DNA from: Algoriphagus sp. PAP.12
GTDB taxonomy: Bacteria; Bacteroidota; Bacteroidia; Cytophagales; Cyclobacteriaceae
DNA: 64,000 bases
Reading direction: 5' to 3'
NCBI RefSeq assembly: GCF_026652115.1
Contig: NZ_JAPPSQ010000021.1
Coordinates: 1-64,000, forward strand
The position numbers and the translations under genes were made by a program. The notes below the pieces were generated by a model, which worked only from the letters and a program-made list of their open reading frames with translations, made no database searches and was not told the DNA's origin. This document shows, one piece after another, positions 18,658-27,645 of the stretch. The number at the start of each line of letters is the position of its first letter. Position 1 is the stretch's first letter.

Positions 18658-19665
18658 TTAAAAGGTAATTGTTACGTTAGTTCCGTTTATTTCATAGGCG
18701 AATTTTTTTGAATATTGAAGGTCTGTTAAAATATTTTTCAGGGTTTGATTTTGGTAAACAGTGGAGACCTGCCAGTCCTCTGGTGCATTGCCCTTAACTG
18801 TTATATCCACTCCAAACCATTTTTCAAGTCCAGAGGTAATAGCCTGGAAGTCTGCATGGCTAAACACCAGTTTTCCTACCGTCCAACCAATCACCTCTTC
18901 GGACTCAAAGGCTTGCTCGAAAAACTTTCTGGTTGCTAAATTGATGAGCAATTGATTCCCCGGACTCAGAGTGGCAAGCTTGGAACTTGTCTCAGACTCA
19001 TTGATTCTGACTTTACCTTCAATCAGAGAAATCCCGATTTGATGGGGGTCAAAAGCATTGACATTAAAAGCGGTACCCAAGGCTTCGGTTTCGATTCCCA
19101 GACATTCCACGATGAATGGCTTATTGGCATCCTTTGCCACTTCAAAAAATGCTTCTCCATTAAGGACAACCCTTCTTTCCCTCCCTTCAAAGTTCTCCTG
19201 ATATTTAATGCTGGAACTGCTATTCAAGAAAACCACTGTTCCATCAGGCAACAATACTTTTGTTTTTTGTCCTGGAAGATTCTCCCTCAAAATAAAAGTA
19301 GAAGCCAATGCAGTTGAGTCCTCTTTTTCTGTTTTTCCACGATCAGCTAAGTTCAAAACCCAGAAAAATGAAACAGAAAAAATAAGGATAGCCGCAGCAT
19401 ATCGAAACACCTTCCTCCAACTCATCAGTTTTTTGGGTTGCTCCTGCATAGCAGCGGCCCAAATCTCATTTGCTTTCGATTCGACATGTGTGAACAATGG
19501 TTCAGGAGTATCCTCCTTCCACGTTTTCCCTAGATTTTCTATGAGTTTTAGATTCTCCTCATTTAGACGGCCCCATTTTTTAAGTATATCCAGTTCCTCC
19601 TCAGTGGCAGTTTGCATGAGCCACTTAAGAAGTATTTCATCGATTTTATCCTTCTGTACATCCAC
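18658..19665 (-). CDS. FecR-family anti-sigma factor
   Basis: 335 residues. The cytoplasmic N-terminal part (1-85) binds the sigma factor in this family. One membrane segment follows at about 88-108 (YAAAILIFSVSFFWVLNL). The periplasmic FecR domain spans about 130-235 (LPDGTVVFLNSSSSIKYQENFEGRERRVVLNGEAFFEVAKDANKPFIVECLGIETEALGTAFNV is its hallmark region). A DUF4974 domain closes the protein (LEKWFGVDITV). It probably receives a signal from the STN domain of the SusC protein and releases the ECF sigma factor encoded just upstream. The order sigma-fecR-susC-susD is standard. Confidence 0.93.
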   Translation of the reverse strand: MDVQKDKIDEILLKWLMQTATEEELDILKKWGRLNEENLKLIENLGKTWKEDTPEPLFTHVESKANEIWAAAMQEQPKKLMSWRKVFRYAAAILIFSVSFFWVLNLADRGKTEKEDSTALASTFILRENLPGQKTKVLLPDGTVVFLNSSSSIKYQENFEGRERRVVLNGEAFFEVAKDANKPFIVECLGIETEALGTAFNVNAFDPHQIGISLIEGKVRINESETSSKLATLSPGNQLLINLATRKFFEQAFESEEVIGWTVGKLVFSHADFQAITSGLEKWFGVDITVKGNAPEDWQVSTVYQNQTLKNILTDLQYSKKFAYEINGTNVTITF

Positions 19666-19854
19666 ATCTTAAAGACAAGCAAAAGAAGAAAAGGGCGTAA
19701 TGGATAAATGATTTTTTTCAAAAAAATAATTCAATGACCAATACATTAACCAAATAAGCCATTGAATACAGTAGTTTTTGAACAATAATATTCCTCTGGA
19801 AAGGAAACGAAGTAAAAATAGAAAATCGAAAAAAATAAAATGGATGGAACAATC

Positions 19855-20550
19855 TTAAAAATTGGAATCAGTACCAGTTAATATATCAAGTGCACCAAAA
19901 ATAAAAACTCCCAGATGGCCGAGTTTGGTACCAATAGGAATAATTTTGGCATCTGCATGATGTAAGGAAAGGTATTCCTGAATTTCGACTCTGATTTCCC
20001 TAATAGCTAATTCAAGGTGTTTCTTTACGGTTTTGTCAGCAATTTCCAACAATCTGGCAGTATCCTTAATACTCAATCCATCGTCTTTGACCATTTTATA
20101 AACCAATTTTCGTTTATGGGGCAACCGATCCACGCAATTTGCTAATTTCTCGCGCAATTCAGCAGTCAATAGCTGTTCTAGTGGCTGTGTATATTCACCG
20201 GTTTTACAATCCTGAAAATCCAAAGGCAAAAACAAGCTTTCTTTTCGCTTATTTTTTTTGAGTTGGTTGAGGCACTGATTTTTTATTGAGGAATATAGAT
20301 ATCCTTCAAAGTTCTCTATCTTCTTAAGATCTTTATGATTCTTTAGTAACCTGATAAAAACCTCTGAAACCATATCTTCTGCTTCTCCATAATGGGGCAA
20401 AAAGCAAATTGCAAATGAAACAAGTTTTGCATGGTACCTTTTAAAAAGTTCGGAAAATGCCTCTTGATCAGAATGATCCGATATCCTGGAAAGTAGCACT
20501 TGGTTGGTTATTTGAAAGGGCATTTCAATGCTTTTTATTTTTTGGCACAC
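19855..20550 (-). CDS. ECF RNA polymerase sigma factor, FecI/Bacteroidota type
   Basis: 231 residues. Sigma region 2 lies at about 25-95 (EAFSELFKRYHAKLVSFAICFLPHYGEAEDMVSEVFIRLLKNHKDL), and region 4 at about 130-185 (LPHKRKLVYKMVKDDGLSIKDTARLLEIADKTVKKHLELAIREIRVEI). A tail of about 40 residues is longer than in many relatives. The first ATG is at 20550; the ATG at 20523 (MPFQITNQVLL) is equally plausible. The gene is the first of the fecR-susC-susD unit and probably directs transcription of the susC operon. Confidence 0.92.
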   Translation of the reverse strand: MCQKIKSIEMPFQITNQVLLSRISDHSDQEAFSELFKRYHAKLVSFAICFLPHYGEAEDMVSEVFIRLLKNHKDLKKIENFEGYLYSSIKNQCLNQLKKNKRKESLFLPLDFQDCKTGEYTQPLEQLLTAELREKLANCVDRLPHKRKLVYKMVKDDGLSIKDTARLLEIADKTVKKHLELAIREIRVEIQEYLSLHHADAKIIPIGTKLGHLGVFIFGALDILTGTDSNF

Positions 20551-20898
20551 TTTAGAACCCCCTTAAAGCATCAAATTATCTAAACTTTAGTCAAAGCCAG
20601 AGATTCAGCGTAGCTTGTAATTGTCAGAGTTCTTCATGAAAAGAATAATCCAAAATATGACAATAATCACTTAATACACCATCCTGCACCATACTGAAGA
20701 AGGAATTAAATGACTGTAATTCAACTAGGTTTGGAAACTATCCATTAGCAACAACCCAGTCCTTGATTGTCCTTTTCTTTCAAATCCATTGGGCTTAAGA
20801 ATTAGCCTTGCCATCATTTCTATAATTTCCGAATGTTCAGCCCAGGCCATTTCAATTTATGATAGCCAACGTTTGTATCCGCCCGAGCAACTGCATCT
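20551..20898. other. Intergenic between ECF sigma gene and IS66 remnant
   Basis: About 350 bases with no convincing open frame. The right part (about 20860-20898) may be the outer end of the IS66 element, since it directly adjoins the transposase stop codon, but no terminal inverted repeat could be confirmed. Confidence 0.35.
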
Positions 20899-21558
20899 TT
20901 ACTTATCCTGATTTATTTCTAGGGAAAGTTTGTAGTTTTTCGGTAGGAGTTCTTTTATTTTTTGGATGTTGGTGTCCATGATATGGTCAAAGACAAATTT
21001 GAGCCACTGTTGAGGATTAACATCTTCGATCTTGCACATGGCAAAGAATGAGTAGATCATTGCTGCCCGCTGTGCTGCATCATGGGACCCTGCGAACAGG
21101 TAGTTTTTCCGACCTAAAGCCGTTGGGCGAATTTTATTTTCACAGGCATTATTATCTATTTCCAGCATCCCGTCCATCAGGTAATTGGTCAGTTCTTCCC
21201 AGCGGGTCATGGTGTAGGCCATGGCCTTTCCAATGGCACTTTTGGGCAGGACCTGCACATAGTTTTCCTTTAGCCAGTTGGAAAAGGCGTCCAATACAGG
21301 CAATGCCTTGTCCAGCCGATAGGCCTTTCTGTCTTCCGAGCTTAAGTTCTTTTCCCTGCAGTGGGCCTCTACCTCATAGAGCTTTTTGATAAAAGTGAGT
21401 GCCAGCTCTGCCTTAGCCCTGTCGTTTTGCTGCGCATCGAAAAATTCTCTTCGCGCGTGCGCCCAACAGCACAGATGGGTCACTCCGTCCTGTTTTCCAT
21501 ACTGGCCATATACGGCATACCCATAGCTTTGGAGATAGCCTTTGAAGCCTTCCAATAT
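20899..21558 (-). mobile_element. IS66-family transposase remnant (C-terminal part)
   Basis: Residues about 151-369 of the fused frame match the C-terminal half of IS66 transposases: GFKGYLQ, THLCCWAHARREF, MEQAYILL-like helical middle, then IDNNACENKIRPTALGRKNYLFAGS and the tail PQQWLKFVFDHI. A normal IS66 protein is about 500 residues, so the N-terminal half is missing. In the family signature GYLQxDGYA the catalytic Asp is replaced by Tyr (LQSYGYA), while the catalytic Glu (NACENKIRP) remains. The element is therefore inactive. It is joined in frame to the RloB remnant. Confidence 0.9.
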
Positions 21559-22008
21559 ATAATCCTTCAAATACTTTTTCAATCGGCTTTCTGCACTTAC
21601 ACAATCATTAAAAGAAGCCTGTGTGAATTCAAAATGGAGCAGAAACCAAATTTCAATACAAGGTTGATTGATAATAACCGTGACATTTGAAATAGAATTC
21701 AGGTGGCTCATATACTTTAAGAATTCCTCAAGAGGTCTGGGATGCCCTCTCCTCGCCTCCCGTGTTTCTTTCAATATGACATCCATATCCACGATCCAAA
21801 TCACCTGATCATAGTCTTTGGATAGACGATCAACTTTTTCATACTGTTCTGAAAGTGACTTTCGCTGAGGAATTTCAGGCTTGATTTGAAATTTGGAACT
21901 GGGTTCATTTCGATTAAGCATGGTAAGGTACCAGGCCTCGGTTTCACCATCTACCACCACAGCGACCTTAGGCTTTCCCCTTGCAGGTAATTTCCTTTTA
22001 TTCCTCAT
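21559..22008 (-). pseudogene. rloB: RloB N-terminal part, truncated by IS66 and fused to it
   Basis: Residues 1-150 match RloB-like proteins (DUF4276/TOPRIM-like): KVAVVVDGETEAWYL (glutamate of the TOPRIM-like site), WIVDMDVILKE, then IINQPCIEIWFLLHFE. The normal protein is about 200 residues; here the last quarter is replaced, with no stop codon, by 219 residues of IS66 transposase, so the open frame runs on to 20899. The start overlaps the end of the RloA remnant by 11 bases, as in intact rloAB operons. RloAB is a two-gene ATPase/nuclease-like phage-resistance pair. Loss of rloA makes this non-functional. Confidence 0.85.
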
Positions 22009-22300
22009 CAGTCAGGTTTATATAAAAATCCCCTGTATTAGGCACTCCTCCCAACTTTCCTATCTTATAGGCATTATAAACATTACTGGTATTTCTGATT
22101 ACGGAAGAATCAAAATCACTCAATGAATAGAGCTCAGTTGCACTCTCTTCATTTTTATCCGTAAACCAAATGGCATCATTTCTATAGATATCCCTGTTGT
22201 CCAAAATCTCCCGGTTATGGGTCGTAGCTATTAACTGGGAATTCTTGGTATTCATCTGGAAAGAAAGAATAAAATGATTGTACAGATCAGGATACAAGGA
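21998..22300 (-). pseudogene. rloA: RloA C-terminal fragment (AAA ATPase)
   Basis: About 100 codons with no proper start: an in-frame TAA lies at 22301-22303 and the first usable codon is TTG. The text YPDLYNHFILSFQMNTKNSQLIATTHNREIL is the stretch just after Walker B in RloA-type ATPases, including the switch His of ATTHN. It continues to NAYKIGKLGGVPNTG and a natural stop. About three quarters of the gene, including Walker A, is gone. The breakpoint is sharp, right before the Walker-B-distal helix. Confidence 0.85.
22039..22075 (-). repeat. 37-bp segment of rloA repeated at 32522-32558
   Basis: This part of the rloA fragment encodes NAYKIGKLGGVP. The same 37 bases, with one difference, appear at 32522-32558 on the same strand, about 10.5 kb away. 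Nothing else in the flanks matches clearly. Confidence 0.75.
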
Positions 22301-22516
22301 TTAAGGAAGCTGCTTTAATTCTCTGGAAACAAATTCTGCCTTAGTTGAAAAAACCTGCAAAATCCAGTTTGGTGGATTATTTGAATTGCGAAGTTCAAAA
22401 AGGTTTTACATCAATTCTCCTAGGCAACTGATGCTAGCTCAATTAAACCACCCTTAATTTAGGCCACCATCTGAATTAACTAATTGCACTGGGTTTGTAG
22501 ATCAAACAGATTTTTC

Positions 22517-22542
22517 GATGACTTTTTTTATCTTATCCGATG
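22517..22542 (+). promoter_or_regulatory. ECF-type promoter of the CHAT gene: GATGAC-N15-CGATG
   Basis: GATGAC at 22517-22522 and CGATG at 22538-22542, spacer 15. The CHAT start codon is 30 bases downstream. The same pair with the same spacing precedes three more genes of the cluster (25775, 28390, 31040). Proposed -35 and -10 of the ECF sigma factor encoded at 27088. Confidence 0.75.
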
Positions 22543-22572
22543 TGTGTTTGATAGTCCTATTTCCCTTTTGAG

Positions 22573-25500
22573 ATGCGCCCTTTCACTTTTCTTATCCTCT
22601 TTTTACTTTCAACTGCCGTTTTCAGCCAGGAAAATAAAAGGCTGGCGAAATGGGAACAAATGCTTGAAGCAGGAAAACCTCATCTTGCATTGGCTGAAAT
22701 CAAAGAGTTTACCCAAAGCCTTATCACTCAGAAGAACTATGACAGCTTACCTGAGTATCTGGAGATATATGGAAGGACACTCTTGGCTAATTATGAGGAG
22801 AATGAATCCACTGATCAACTCATGGCTGGTTATAAAAACTGGGAAAGTTTATCAGAAGAACCATCTTTCAGACGAAGATTAGCGAAAAGTCTGGCCAATT
22901 GGCATGAATACACCGGAAATACCACGGCAGCCTATGAACAAACGCTTGTAGCTCTTCACTGGGCAGAAAAAGAATCCCCTCCACCTAGGGAGGTATTCAG
23001 CTCCCTTTATCTAAACCTAGGAGGCCTGGCAATCCAGAACATGGATCTTCCCGCTGCCAAAAAACACCTCAATCAGCTACTCCGCTTAGACCTATCTCCC
23101 GTGGATCCGGAGAATATCTATTTTGCCAACAGCTACTTGGGAAATATTGCCTATTTCAATTCCAATTTGGATTCAGCAGCTTTTTATTACCAACAATCAA
23201 TTGAGGCAATTGATCAGCTGGATCCCATACCTAGAAATCAATTTTACCGCAAGAGTATAATTTTGAATAATCTGGCAGGGGTGCAAATGGCCCAAAGTGA
23301 TTTTGAAGCTGCTGAGCAGTCCATGAACCAGACCATCAGTGCCCAGGAAAAATACCTGGCAATTGACCTGGAGCCAACCGAGCGTCAAAAGGTTTTGCAG
23401 GGCTATTTCAGATCAATGGACAATCTTGCCGGATTATACAGACAATTGGGTATTTATCACCGCGCAAAACAGCTTTTGGAATTTTCTTTCCAAAGGAAGT
23501 CTGAGGAATTTGGAAGCCAGGATCTGGAAACGGCAAAGTCCCGGGTATTATTGGGTCAGGTCTATTTCGATATGCTTCAAATCGAGTCGGCAAGGGAGTT
23601 TCTACAGGAAGGTCTCAGCAGAATGCAGGACCTGGATGAGGAAAGTAGCTACTGGCAGGCTGATGGGATCCATACCTTGGCCAGAATGGAAGATTATTTA
23701 CAACATGAGGAGTTGGCTGATTCCTTATACCGGAAAGCTAACAGTATTTTTTATCAGGAACTTGAAGGGGAATACGATGTGATTTACCTGGATTTCCTGA
23801 AAAACTTCAGCAAGTTTCTGGCTGAAAACAAAAAAATAGAAGAGGCCATTCAATGGTCCAGCCTGGCGAGAAATTACCTATCGAACGTTGGTTCCGATAA
23901 TATTCAGCTTGAGTATAACCAACTGGTCAATCAGGCATCGATTTATGAGCTGGGAGGAAATCATCAAATGGCCCTGGACTATACCTCAGAGGCTTTAAAG
24001 AAGCTAGATCAGCTTGTATCACGTAGTAAAACCCCCAAGGATTCACTTCAGGCAATGTTTCAAAAACCCCAGACTATTCTCATCCGGAACCGGAGCAGGT
24101 ATGAGCTGGGGAATAAGGAAGAAGTACTTTTACGTTCGATCGAGCAGGAATTACAAGAGGGTTTACAGCTCATCGATTCTCAGTCAGATTTCCTGTTTGA
24201 ACCATCGGATGTGAGCATCCAGCTGGATTATAATCAAGAGTACTTTGATTTTCTCGAGAAAATAGAACTTGAACTCTACCGGCAAACAGGAAACAAGGGG
24301 TATTTGGACCGGCTTCTAGCCTATCACGAGCACGCCCGCTACCGGCAAATCCGTTCCCGTCTTCAGAAAGACCAACAAGTTCAATTTGGCGGATTGCCTG
24401 CCAAAATTAAAGAAAGGGAAAATCTCTTGAAGGACAACCTATTTCAGTCATTACAATCAACCAAGACTGACCTCTCTTCATTTGCAAAAGCAAATGGAGA
24501 ATGGATGGCCTATCTGGATACGTTGGAGCGTTTTTATCCTAAGTATTTCCAACTCCATTTTGAAACCAGTGAGAAGGTCCTTTCCCGAGTTTTTTCCAGT
24601 TTAAAAGCAGATATTACCTACCTAAGGTACCTTCAAATTGATGGGGAATGGATCCTATTGCTGATCCGGCAAAATGAAAAAGAATTATTCCCCTTGAAAT
24701 CCCAGCCCCTATCGGAGGCCTTGAAATTGCTTGCCGAACAATCCTTCCAGAACAAGTTTCAGCCGGCCTTGCTCCATGAGCTATATCAACTCCTTTGGAA
24801 ACCCGCTGCGGCATCCATAAAGACTGAGCGCATAGCCGTTATTCCCGAAGGGTTGCTGTTTAACCTGAGCTTTGAAACGCTTCCCAAAGCACCCATTCAA
24901 AATTGGATGGAAATGGAAGATCAATTTTTGCTAAATGACCATAGTTTCTCTTACCAGTACAGCTTACTTTTTTTGGATAATCCGATCAATGAGGATTATG
25001 AAGATCAGCTGATTGCATTTGCCCCTGGATTTTTTGACAGGATGAAGCAGACTTACACAGCATCCTTCTTAGATAAGCAATTTCTGGATATGGAGTATTT
25101 AAAGTTGCTTCCACAACCTTTCACCAGAAAATTAGTGGAAGATATTTCATCCAAGTTTAGGGCAAGAACCTATTTGGAACATGGTTCTACACTGGATAAT
25201 TTCAAGAATGAAGCCGGCCAATCCAAAATCATTCACATCGGCACCCATGCGATTTCAAGTAATGTAAATCCTGGAGATTCTAGGTTGGTTTTTGCAAAAT
25301 CAAAGGAAAATCCGGTGGAGCCCAATGAGCTTTTTGCACGTGAAATCTACAGTCTTGATCTGAGTGCCGAGCTGGCGGTTTTACTGGCATGTGAATCCGG
25401 CAAACCCTCCTACTCTCCTGGGGAAGGGATGATTTCTCTCGCTCATGCGTTTAATTATTCCGGAACCAAGGCCCTATTGATAGGACTTCGGAAAATAGAT

Positions 25501-25776
25501 GAGCAAGCCAGTGTTGGCATTGCTGCTGATTTTTATGATTACTTAAAAGATGGAATACCCAAAGATAAAGCCTTGCGGCAAGCCAAACTGAACTACCTGA
25601 CCAAAGCCAAAGGAAGGGCCATCGATCCGGCATTTTGGTCCGGCTTGATCCTTTTGGGAGATCCTGAGCCTGTGGCTTTGGAAACCAAGCGCCCTCTTTG
25701 GCTTATTTACGTAGCCTTTCCTCTGTCTCTATGGGTGTTTTTCTGGTTTTATAGAAAAAAAGTGGCAGGTACTTGA
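22573..25776 (+). CDS. CHAT-domain caspase-like peptidase with TPR array, membrane-anchored
   Basis: 1067 residues. Signal peptide at 1-18 (MRPFTFLILFLLSTAVFSQ). Residues about 30-560 are TPR-like helical repeats. The CHAT (Caspase HetF Associated with TPRs) domain occupies about 770-1035. Its catalytic dyad is visible: His892 in HIGTHA and Cys940 in LLACESG, with the downstream GMISLAHAFNYSGTKALLIGL and AFWSGLILLGDP motifs typical of active members. A single membrane segment at about 1042-1060, followed by RKK, places the C terminus in the cytoplasm and the protease in the periplasm. CHAT proteins cut partner proteins; the best partner here is the TPR anti-sigma-like protein at 27645 (inference). 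It has its own ECF-like promoter, and its stop codon overlaps the next one. Confidence 0.92.
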   Translation: MRPFTFLILFLLSTAVFSQENKRLAKWEQMLEAGKPHLALAEIKEFTQSLITQKNYDSLPEYLEIYGRTLLANYEENESTDQLMAGYKNWESLSEEPSFRRRLAKSLANWHEYTGNTTAAYEQTLVALHWAEKESPPPREVFSSLYLNLGGLAIQNMDLPAAKKHLNQLLRLDLSPVDPENIYFANSYLGNIAYFNSNLDSAAFYYQQSIEAIDQLDPIPRNQFYRKSIILNNLAGVQMAQSDFEAAEQSMNQTISAQEKYLAIDLEPTERQKVLQGYFRSMDNLAGLYRQLGIYHRAKQLLEFSFQRKSEEFGSQDLETAKSRVLLGQVYFDMLQIESAREFLQEGLSRMQDLDEESSYWQADGIHTLARMEDYLQHEELADSLYRKANSIFYQELEGEYDVIYLDFLKNFSKFLAENKKIEEAIQWSSLARNYLSNVGSDNIQLEYNQLVNQASIYELGGNHQMALDYTSEALKKLDQLVSRSKTPKDSLQAMFQKPQTILIRNRSRYELGNKEEVLLRSIEQELQEGLQLIDSQSDFLFEPSDVSIQLDYNQEYFDFLEKIELELYRQTGNKGYLDRLLAYHEHARYRQIRSRLQKDQQVQFGGLPAKIKERENLLKDNLFQSLQSTKTDLSSFAKANGEWMAYLDTLERFYPKYFQLHFETSEKVLSRVFSSLKADITYLRYLQIDGEWILLLIRQNEKELFPLKSQPLSEALKLLAEQSFQNKFQPALLHELYQLLWKPAAASIKTERIAVIPEGLLFNLSFETLPKAPIQNWMEMEDQFLLNDHSFSYQYSLLFLDNPINEDYEDQLIAFAPGFFDRMKQTYTASFLDKQFLDMEYLKLLPQPFTRKLVEDISSKFRARTYLEHGSTLDNFKNEAGQSKIIHIGTHAISSNVNPGDSRLVFAKSKENPVEPNELFAREIYSLDLSAELAVLLACESGKPSYSPGEGMISLAHAFNYSGTKALLIGLRKIDEQASVGIAADFYDYLKDGIPKDKALRQAKLNYLTKAKGRAIDPAFWSGLILLGDPEPVALETKRPLWLIYVAFPLSLWVFFWFYRKKVAGT

Positions 25777-25801
25777 TGACTTGTTTTATAGGCTTCCGAT
25801 G
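25775..25801 (+). promoter_or_regulatory. ECF-type promoter of the serine hydrolase gene: GATGAC-N16-CGATG
   Basis: GATGAC at 25775-25780 and CGATG at 25797-25801, spacer 16. The first bases of the -35 element lie inside the CHAT stop codon (TGA at 25774-25776). The next start codon is 29 bases downstream, at 25831. Confidence 0.72.
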
Positions 25802-25830
25802 TAGAGGAAAGAACCATAACAATTCGACAG

Positions 25831-27018
25831 ATGAAAAACTTATTCAAGCACTTTTTTCAATTTTTAGCCCTTGCCATCCTTGTAGTTAATTTCGCATGTT
25901 CAGGCGGTTCTGACCCAGACCCCAATCCTCAGCAAACTGAAGAACAGGAAGATATTGCCGTCATAGACAGTCAAATCGAGGAGTTTATTTCAACCTATTC
26001 TATTCCGGGTGCGAATATAGCCCTTGCAAAAAATGGCAAATTGGTCTATCAAAAAGCCTATGGGATAGCAGATATGGCTCAGGGGTCAGAAATGGAAACA
26101 GGAACCCAAATGCGGGTGGCAAGTGTCTCCAAAAGCTTTACCGGGCTGGCTATAATGCTTTTGGTCCAGGATGGTGAAATCAGTCTGGATGACAAGGTTT
26201 TCGGAGATGATGGAATCCTCGGTTCTGAATTCGGAACCAAAGCATATTCATCCAGAGTACTTCAGGTAACCGTGAAGAACCTCTTACAGATGACCACAGG
26301 AGGCTGGGTGGTCAACGGGGACCGGGATGCCATAGACTATGAACAAAACAGGACAAACGAGGGCTTTTTTAACTGGATGATGGATAATTCTAGTTTGAAT
26401 TTCGATCCAGGTTCACAGTATTGGTATATCAATACCAATTATTTTGTGGCTGCTCGCATTGTAGAGAAAGTCTCCGGAAAATCATTTGGGCAATTTGTCA
26501 ATGAACGAATCACAACTCCCCTTGAAATGAAGTCCACTACGCTAGGGAAAAACGGAATAGCAGGAAAGCTAGCCAATGAAGCTGTGTATTATGGACAGGG
26601 AGGTACCAAAGGACATGAATACAATTTCAATTTGGAACGAAGAGATGGAGATGCCGGGATTGTAACCACCCCTTCGGATCTTCTGAGATTTGTCATGGCC
26701 ATAGATGGAAATCCTTCCAAGCAGGATCTTTTGCAGGCTAATTATTACAGCCAGTTTATTCAGGGCTCAGCTGCAAATCCAGGTTTTGCCAATGGGATAG
26801 CCCTATCAAATCAATTTAAATTCTTCTATGGAGCTTTACCAGGCACCAGATCCGCCTACATGTTTCATTCCAACGGCATGGCGGCAGCGGTCATATTTAA
26901 CGGAAATGCAGATTATACAAAATCGAATTACAATGCCTTTGCCGGTGCACATGATGAGTTAATGGTGAGTTTGGTCACTAAGAATTTAGATGTTTTCAAG
27001 AACATAGACCAATTCTGA
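25831..27018 (+). CDS. Serine hydrolase lipoprotein, beta-lactamase/class C-like
   Basis: 395 residues. Lipoprotein signal with lipobox Cys at about residue 23 (VVNFACSGG), then a Pro/Glu-rich linker. The beta-lactamase-related fold shows the SxxK motif SVSK (Ser98, Lys101) and the YxN motif in WYINTNYF near 197. The late HxG-like site is MFHSNGMAAAV. Relatives include D-aminopeptidases, esterases and penicillin-binding-like enzymes, and the exact substrate cannot be told. It probably sits on the periplasmic or outer membrane and shares the ECF-type promoter with the CHAT gene before it, so it may work in envelope maintenance under the same signal. Confidence 0.9.
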   Translation: MKNLFKHFFQFLALAILVVNFACSGGSDPDPNPQQTEEQEDIAVIDSQIEEFISTYSIPGANIALAKNGKLVYQKAYGIADMAQGSEMETGTQMRVASVSKSFTGLAIMLLVQDGEISLDDKVFGDDGILGSEFGTKAYSSRVLQVTVKNLLQMTTGGWVVNGDRDAIDYEQNRTNEGFFNWMMDNSSLNFDPGSQYWYINTNYFVAARIVEKVSGKSFGQFVNERITTPLEMKSTTLGKNGIAGKLANEAVYYGQGGTKGHEYNFNLERRDGDAGIVTTPSDLLRFVMAIDGNPSKQDLLQANYYSQFIQGSAANPGFANGIALSNQFKFFYGALPGTRSAYMFHSNGMAAAVIFNGNADYTKSNYNAFAGAHDELMVSLVTKNLDVFKNIDQF

Positions 27019-27040
27019 TAGGAATAGAGGGCTGAGAATC

Positions 27041-27071
27041 TTGGGATAAAATAGATTTACTAGTATCTTTT
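27041..27071 (+). promoter_or_regulatory. Housekeeping-type promoter of the ECF sigma gene
   Basis: TTG at 27041-27043, spacer of 20, then TATCTTTT at 27064-27071, close to the Bacteroidota -33/-7 pattern (TTTG, TAnnTTTG). The start codon follows at 27088. The ECF pair GATGAC/CGATG is absent here, so the sigma gene is probably expressed constitutively. Confidence 0.45.
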
Positions 27072-27087
27072 TGGCAACAAGCAAAGT

Positions 27088-27645
27088 ATGCCGAAAGTAT
27101 CCATCAATCATTTATCACAAGAGGAACTCATCCAGGGGATCAAGGAGAACCATAAGGATACGATAGCTGCATTCTATACCGAGGTTTTCCCCAAGGTAAA
27201 AAGCTATATACTTCAAAATAGCGGTGATGAGGATCAGGCCAAAGATATTTTCCAGGAGGCATTTATGGTGGCCTGGCAAAAAGTAAAAACCGGAGAGTTT
27301 CACCCACAGAATGCTACAGCAATGCAGGGATTCCTCTTTCAGGTTTCCAAAAACAAATGGTTGGACTGGTTGCGCTCCAGCCGTTTTAAGAGAGAAAGTT
27401 CCCTGGATGCTAATTCAATGGATGTGGCAGATTCGGAGGAAGAGATTTTACAGGAAGAAAGGCTGAGCAAATTGGAAAAGGCATTTCAAAAGTTAGGAGA
27501 AAGTTGTCAAGAGCTTCTTCAACAGTTTTATTATCAAAAAGTATCACTGGAAGACTTGGCGGAAAAGTTTGGATGGACAACCCAAACCGCCAAAAACAAC
27601 AAGTATCGCTGCATGGAGAAACTCCGGAAAATCATTAAAAACTAA
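27088..27645 (+). CDS. ECF RNA polymerase sigma factor
   Basis: 185 residues. Region 2 at about 25-95 (AFYTEVFPKVKSYILQNSGDEDQAKDIFQEAFMVAWQKVK) and the start of a region 2.4 helix (FLFQVSKNKWLDWLRSSRFKRE). Region 4 at about 130-183 has LGESCQELLQQFYYQKVSLEDLAEKFGWTTQTAKNNKYRCMEKLRK, a helix-turn-helix for the -35 element. Overlap by one base (TAATG) couples it to the anti-sigma-like gene. It differs in sequence from the FecI-type factor at 19855 and is not next to a susC gene. It is the likely reader of the GATGAC-N15/16-CGATG promoters of this cluster (inference). Confidence 0.93.
   Translation: MPKVSINHLSQEELIQGIKENHKDTIAAFYTEVFPKVKSYILQNSGDEDQAKDIFQEAFMVAWQKVKTGEFHPQNATAMQGFLFQVSKNKWLDWLRSSRFKRESSLDANSMDVADSEEEILQEERLSKLEKAFQKLGESCQELLQQFYYQKVSLEDLAEKFGWTTQTAKNNKYRCMEKLRKIIKN

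Noticed and set aside
22484..22882. 132-codon frame overlapping the CHAT gene start
   Set aside because: Overlaps both the ECF-type promoter and the CHAT signal peptide in another frame; Leu/Phe/Trp-rich shadow.
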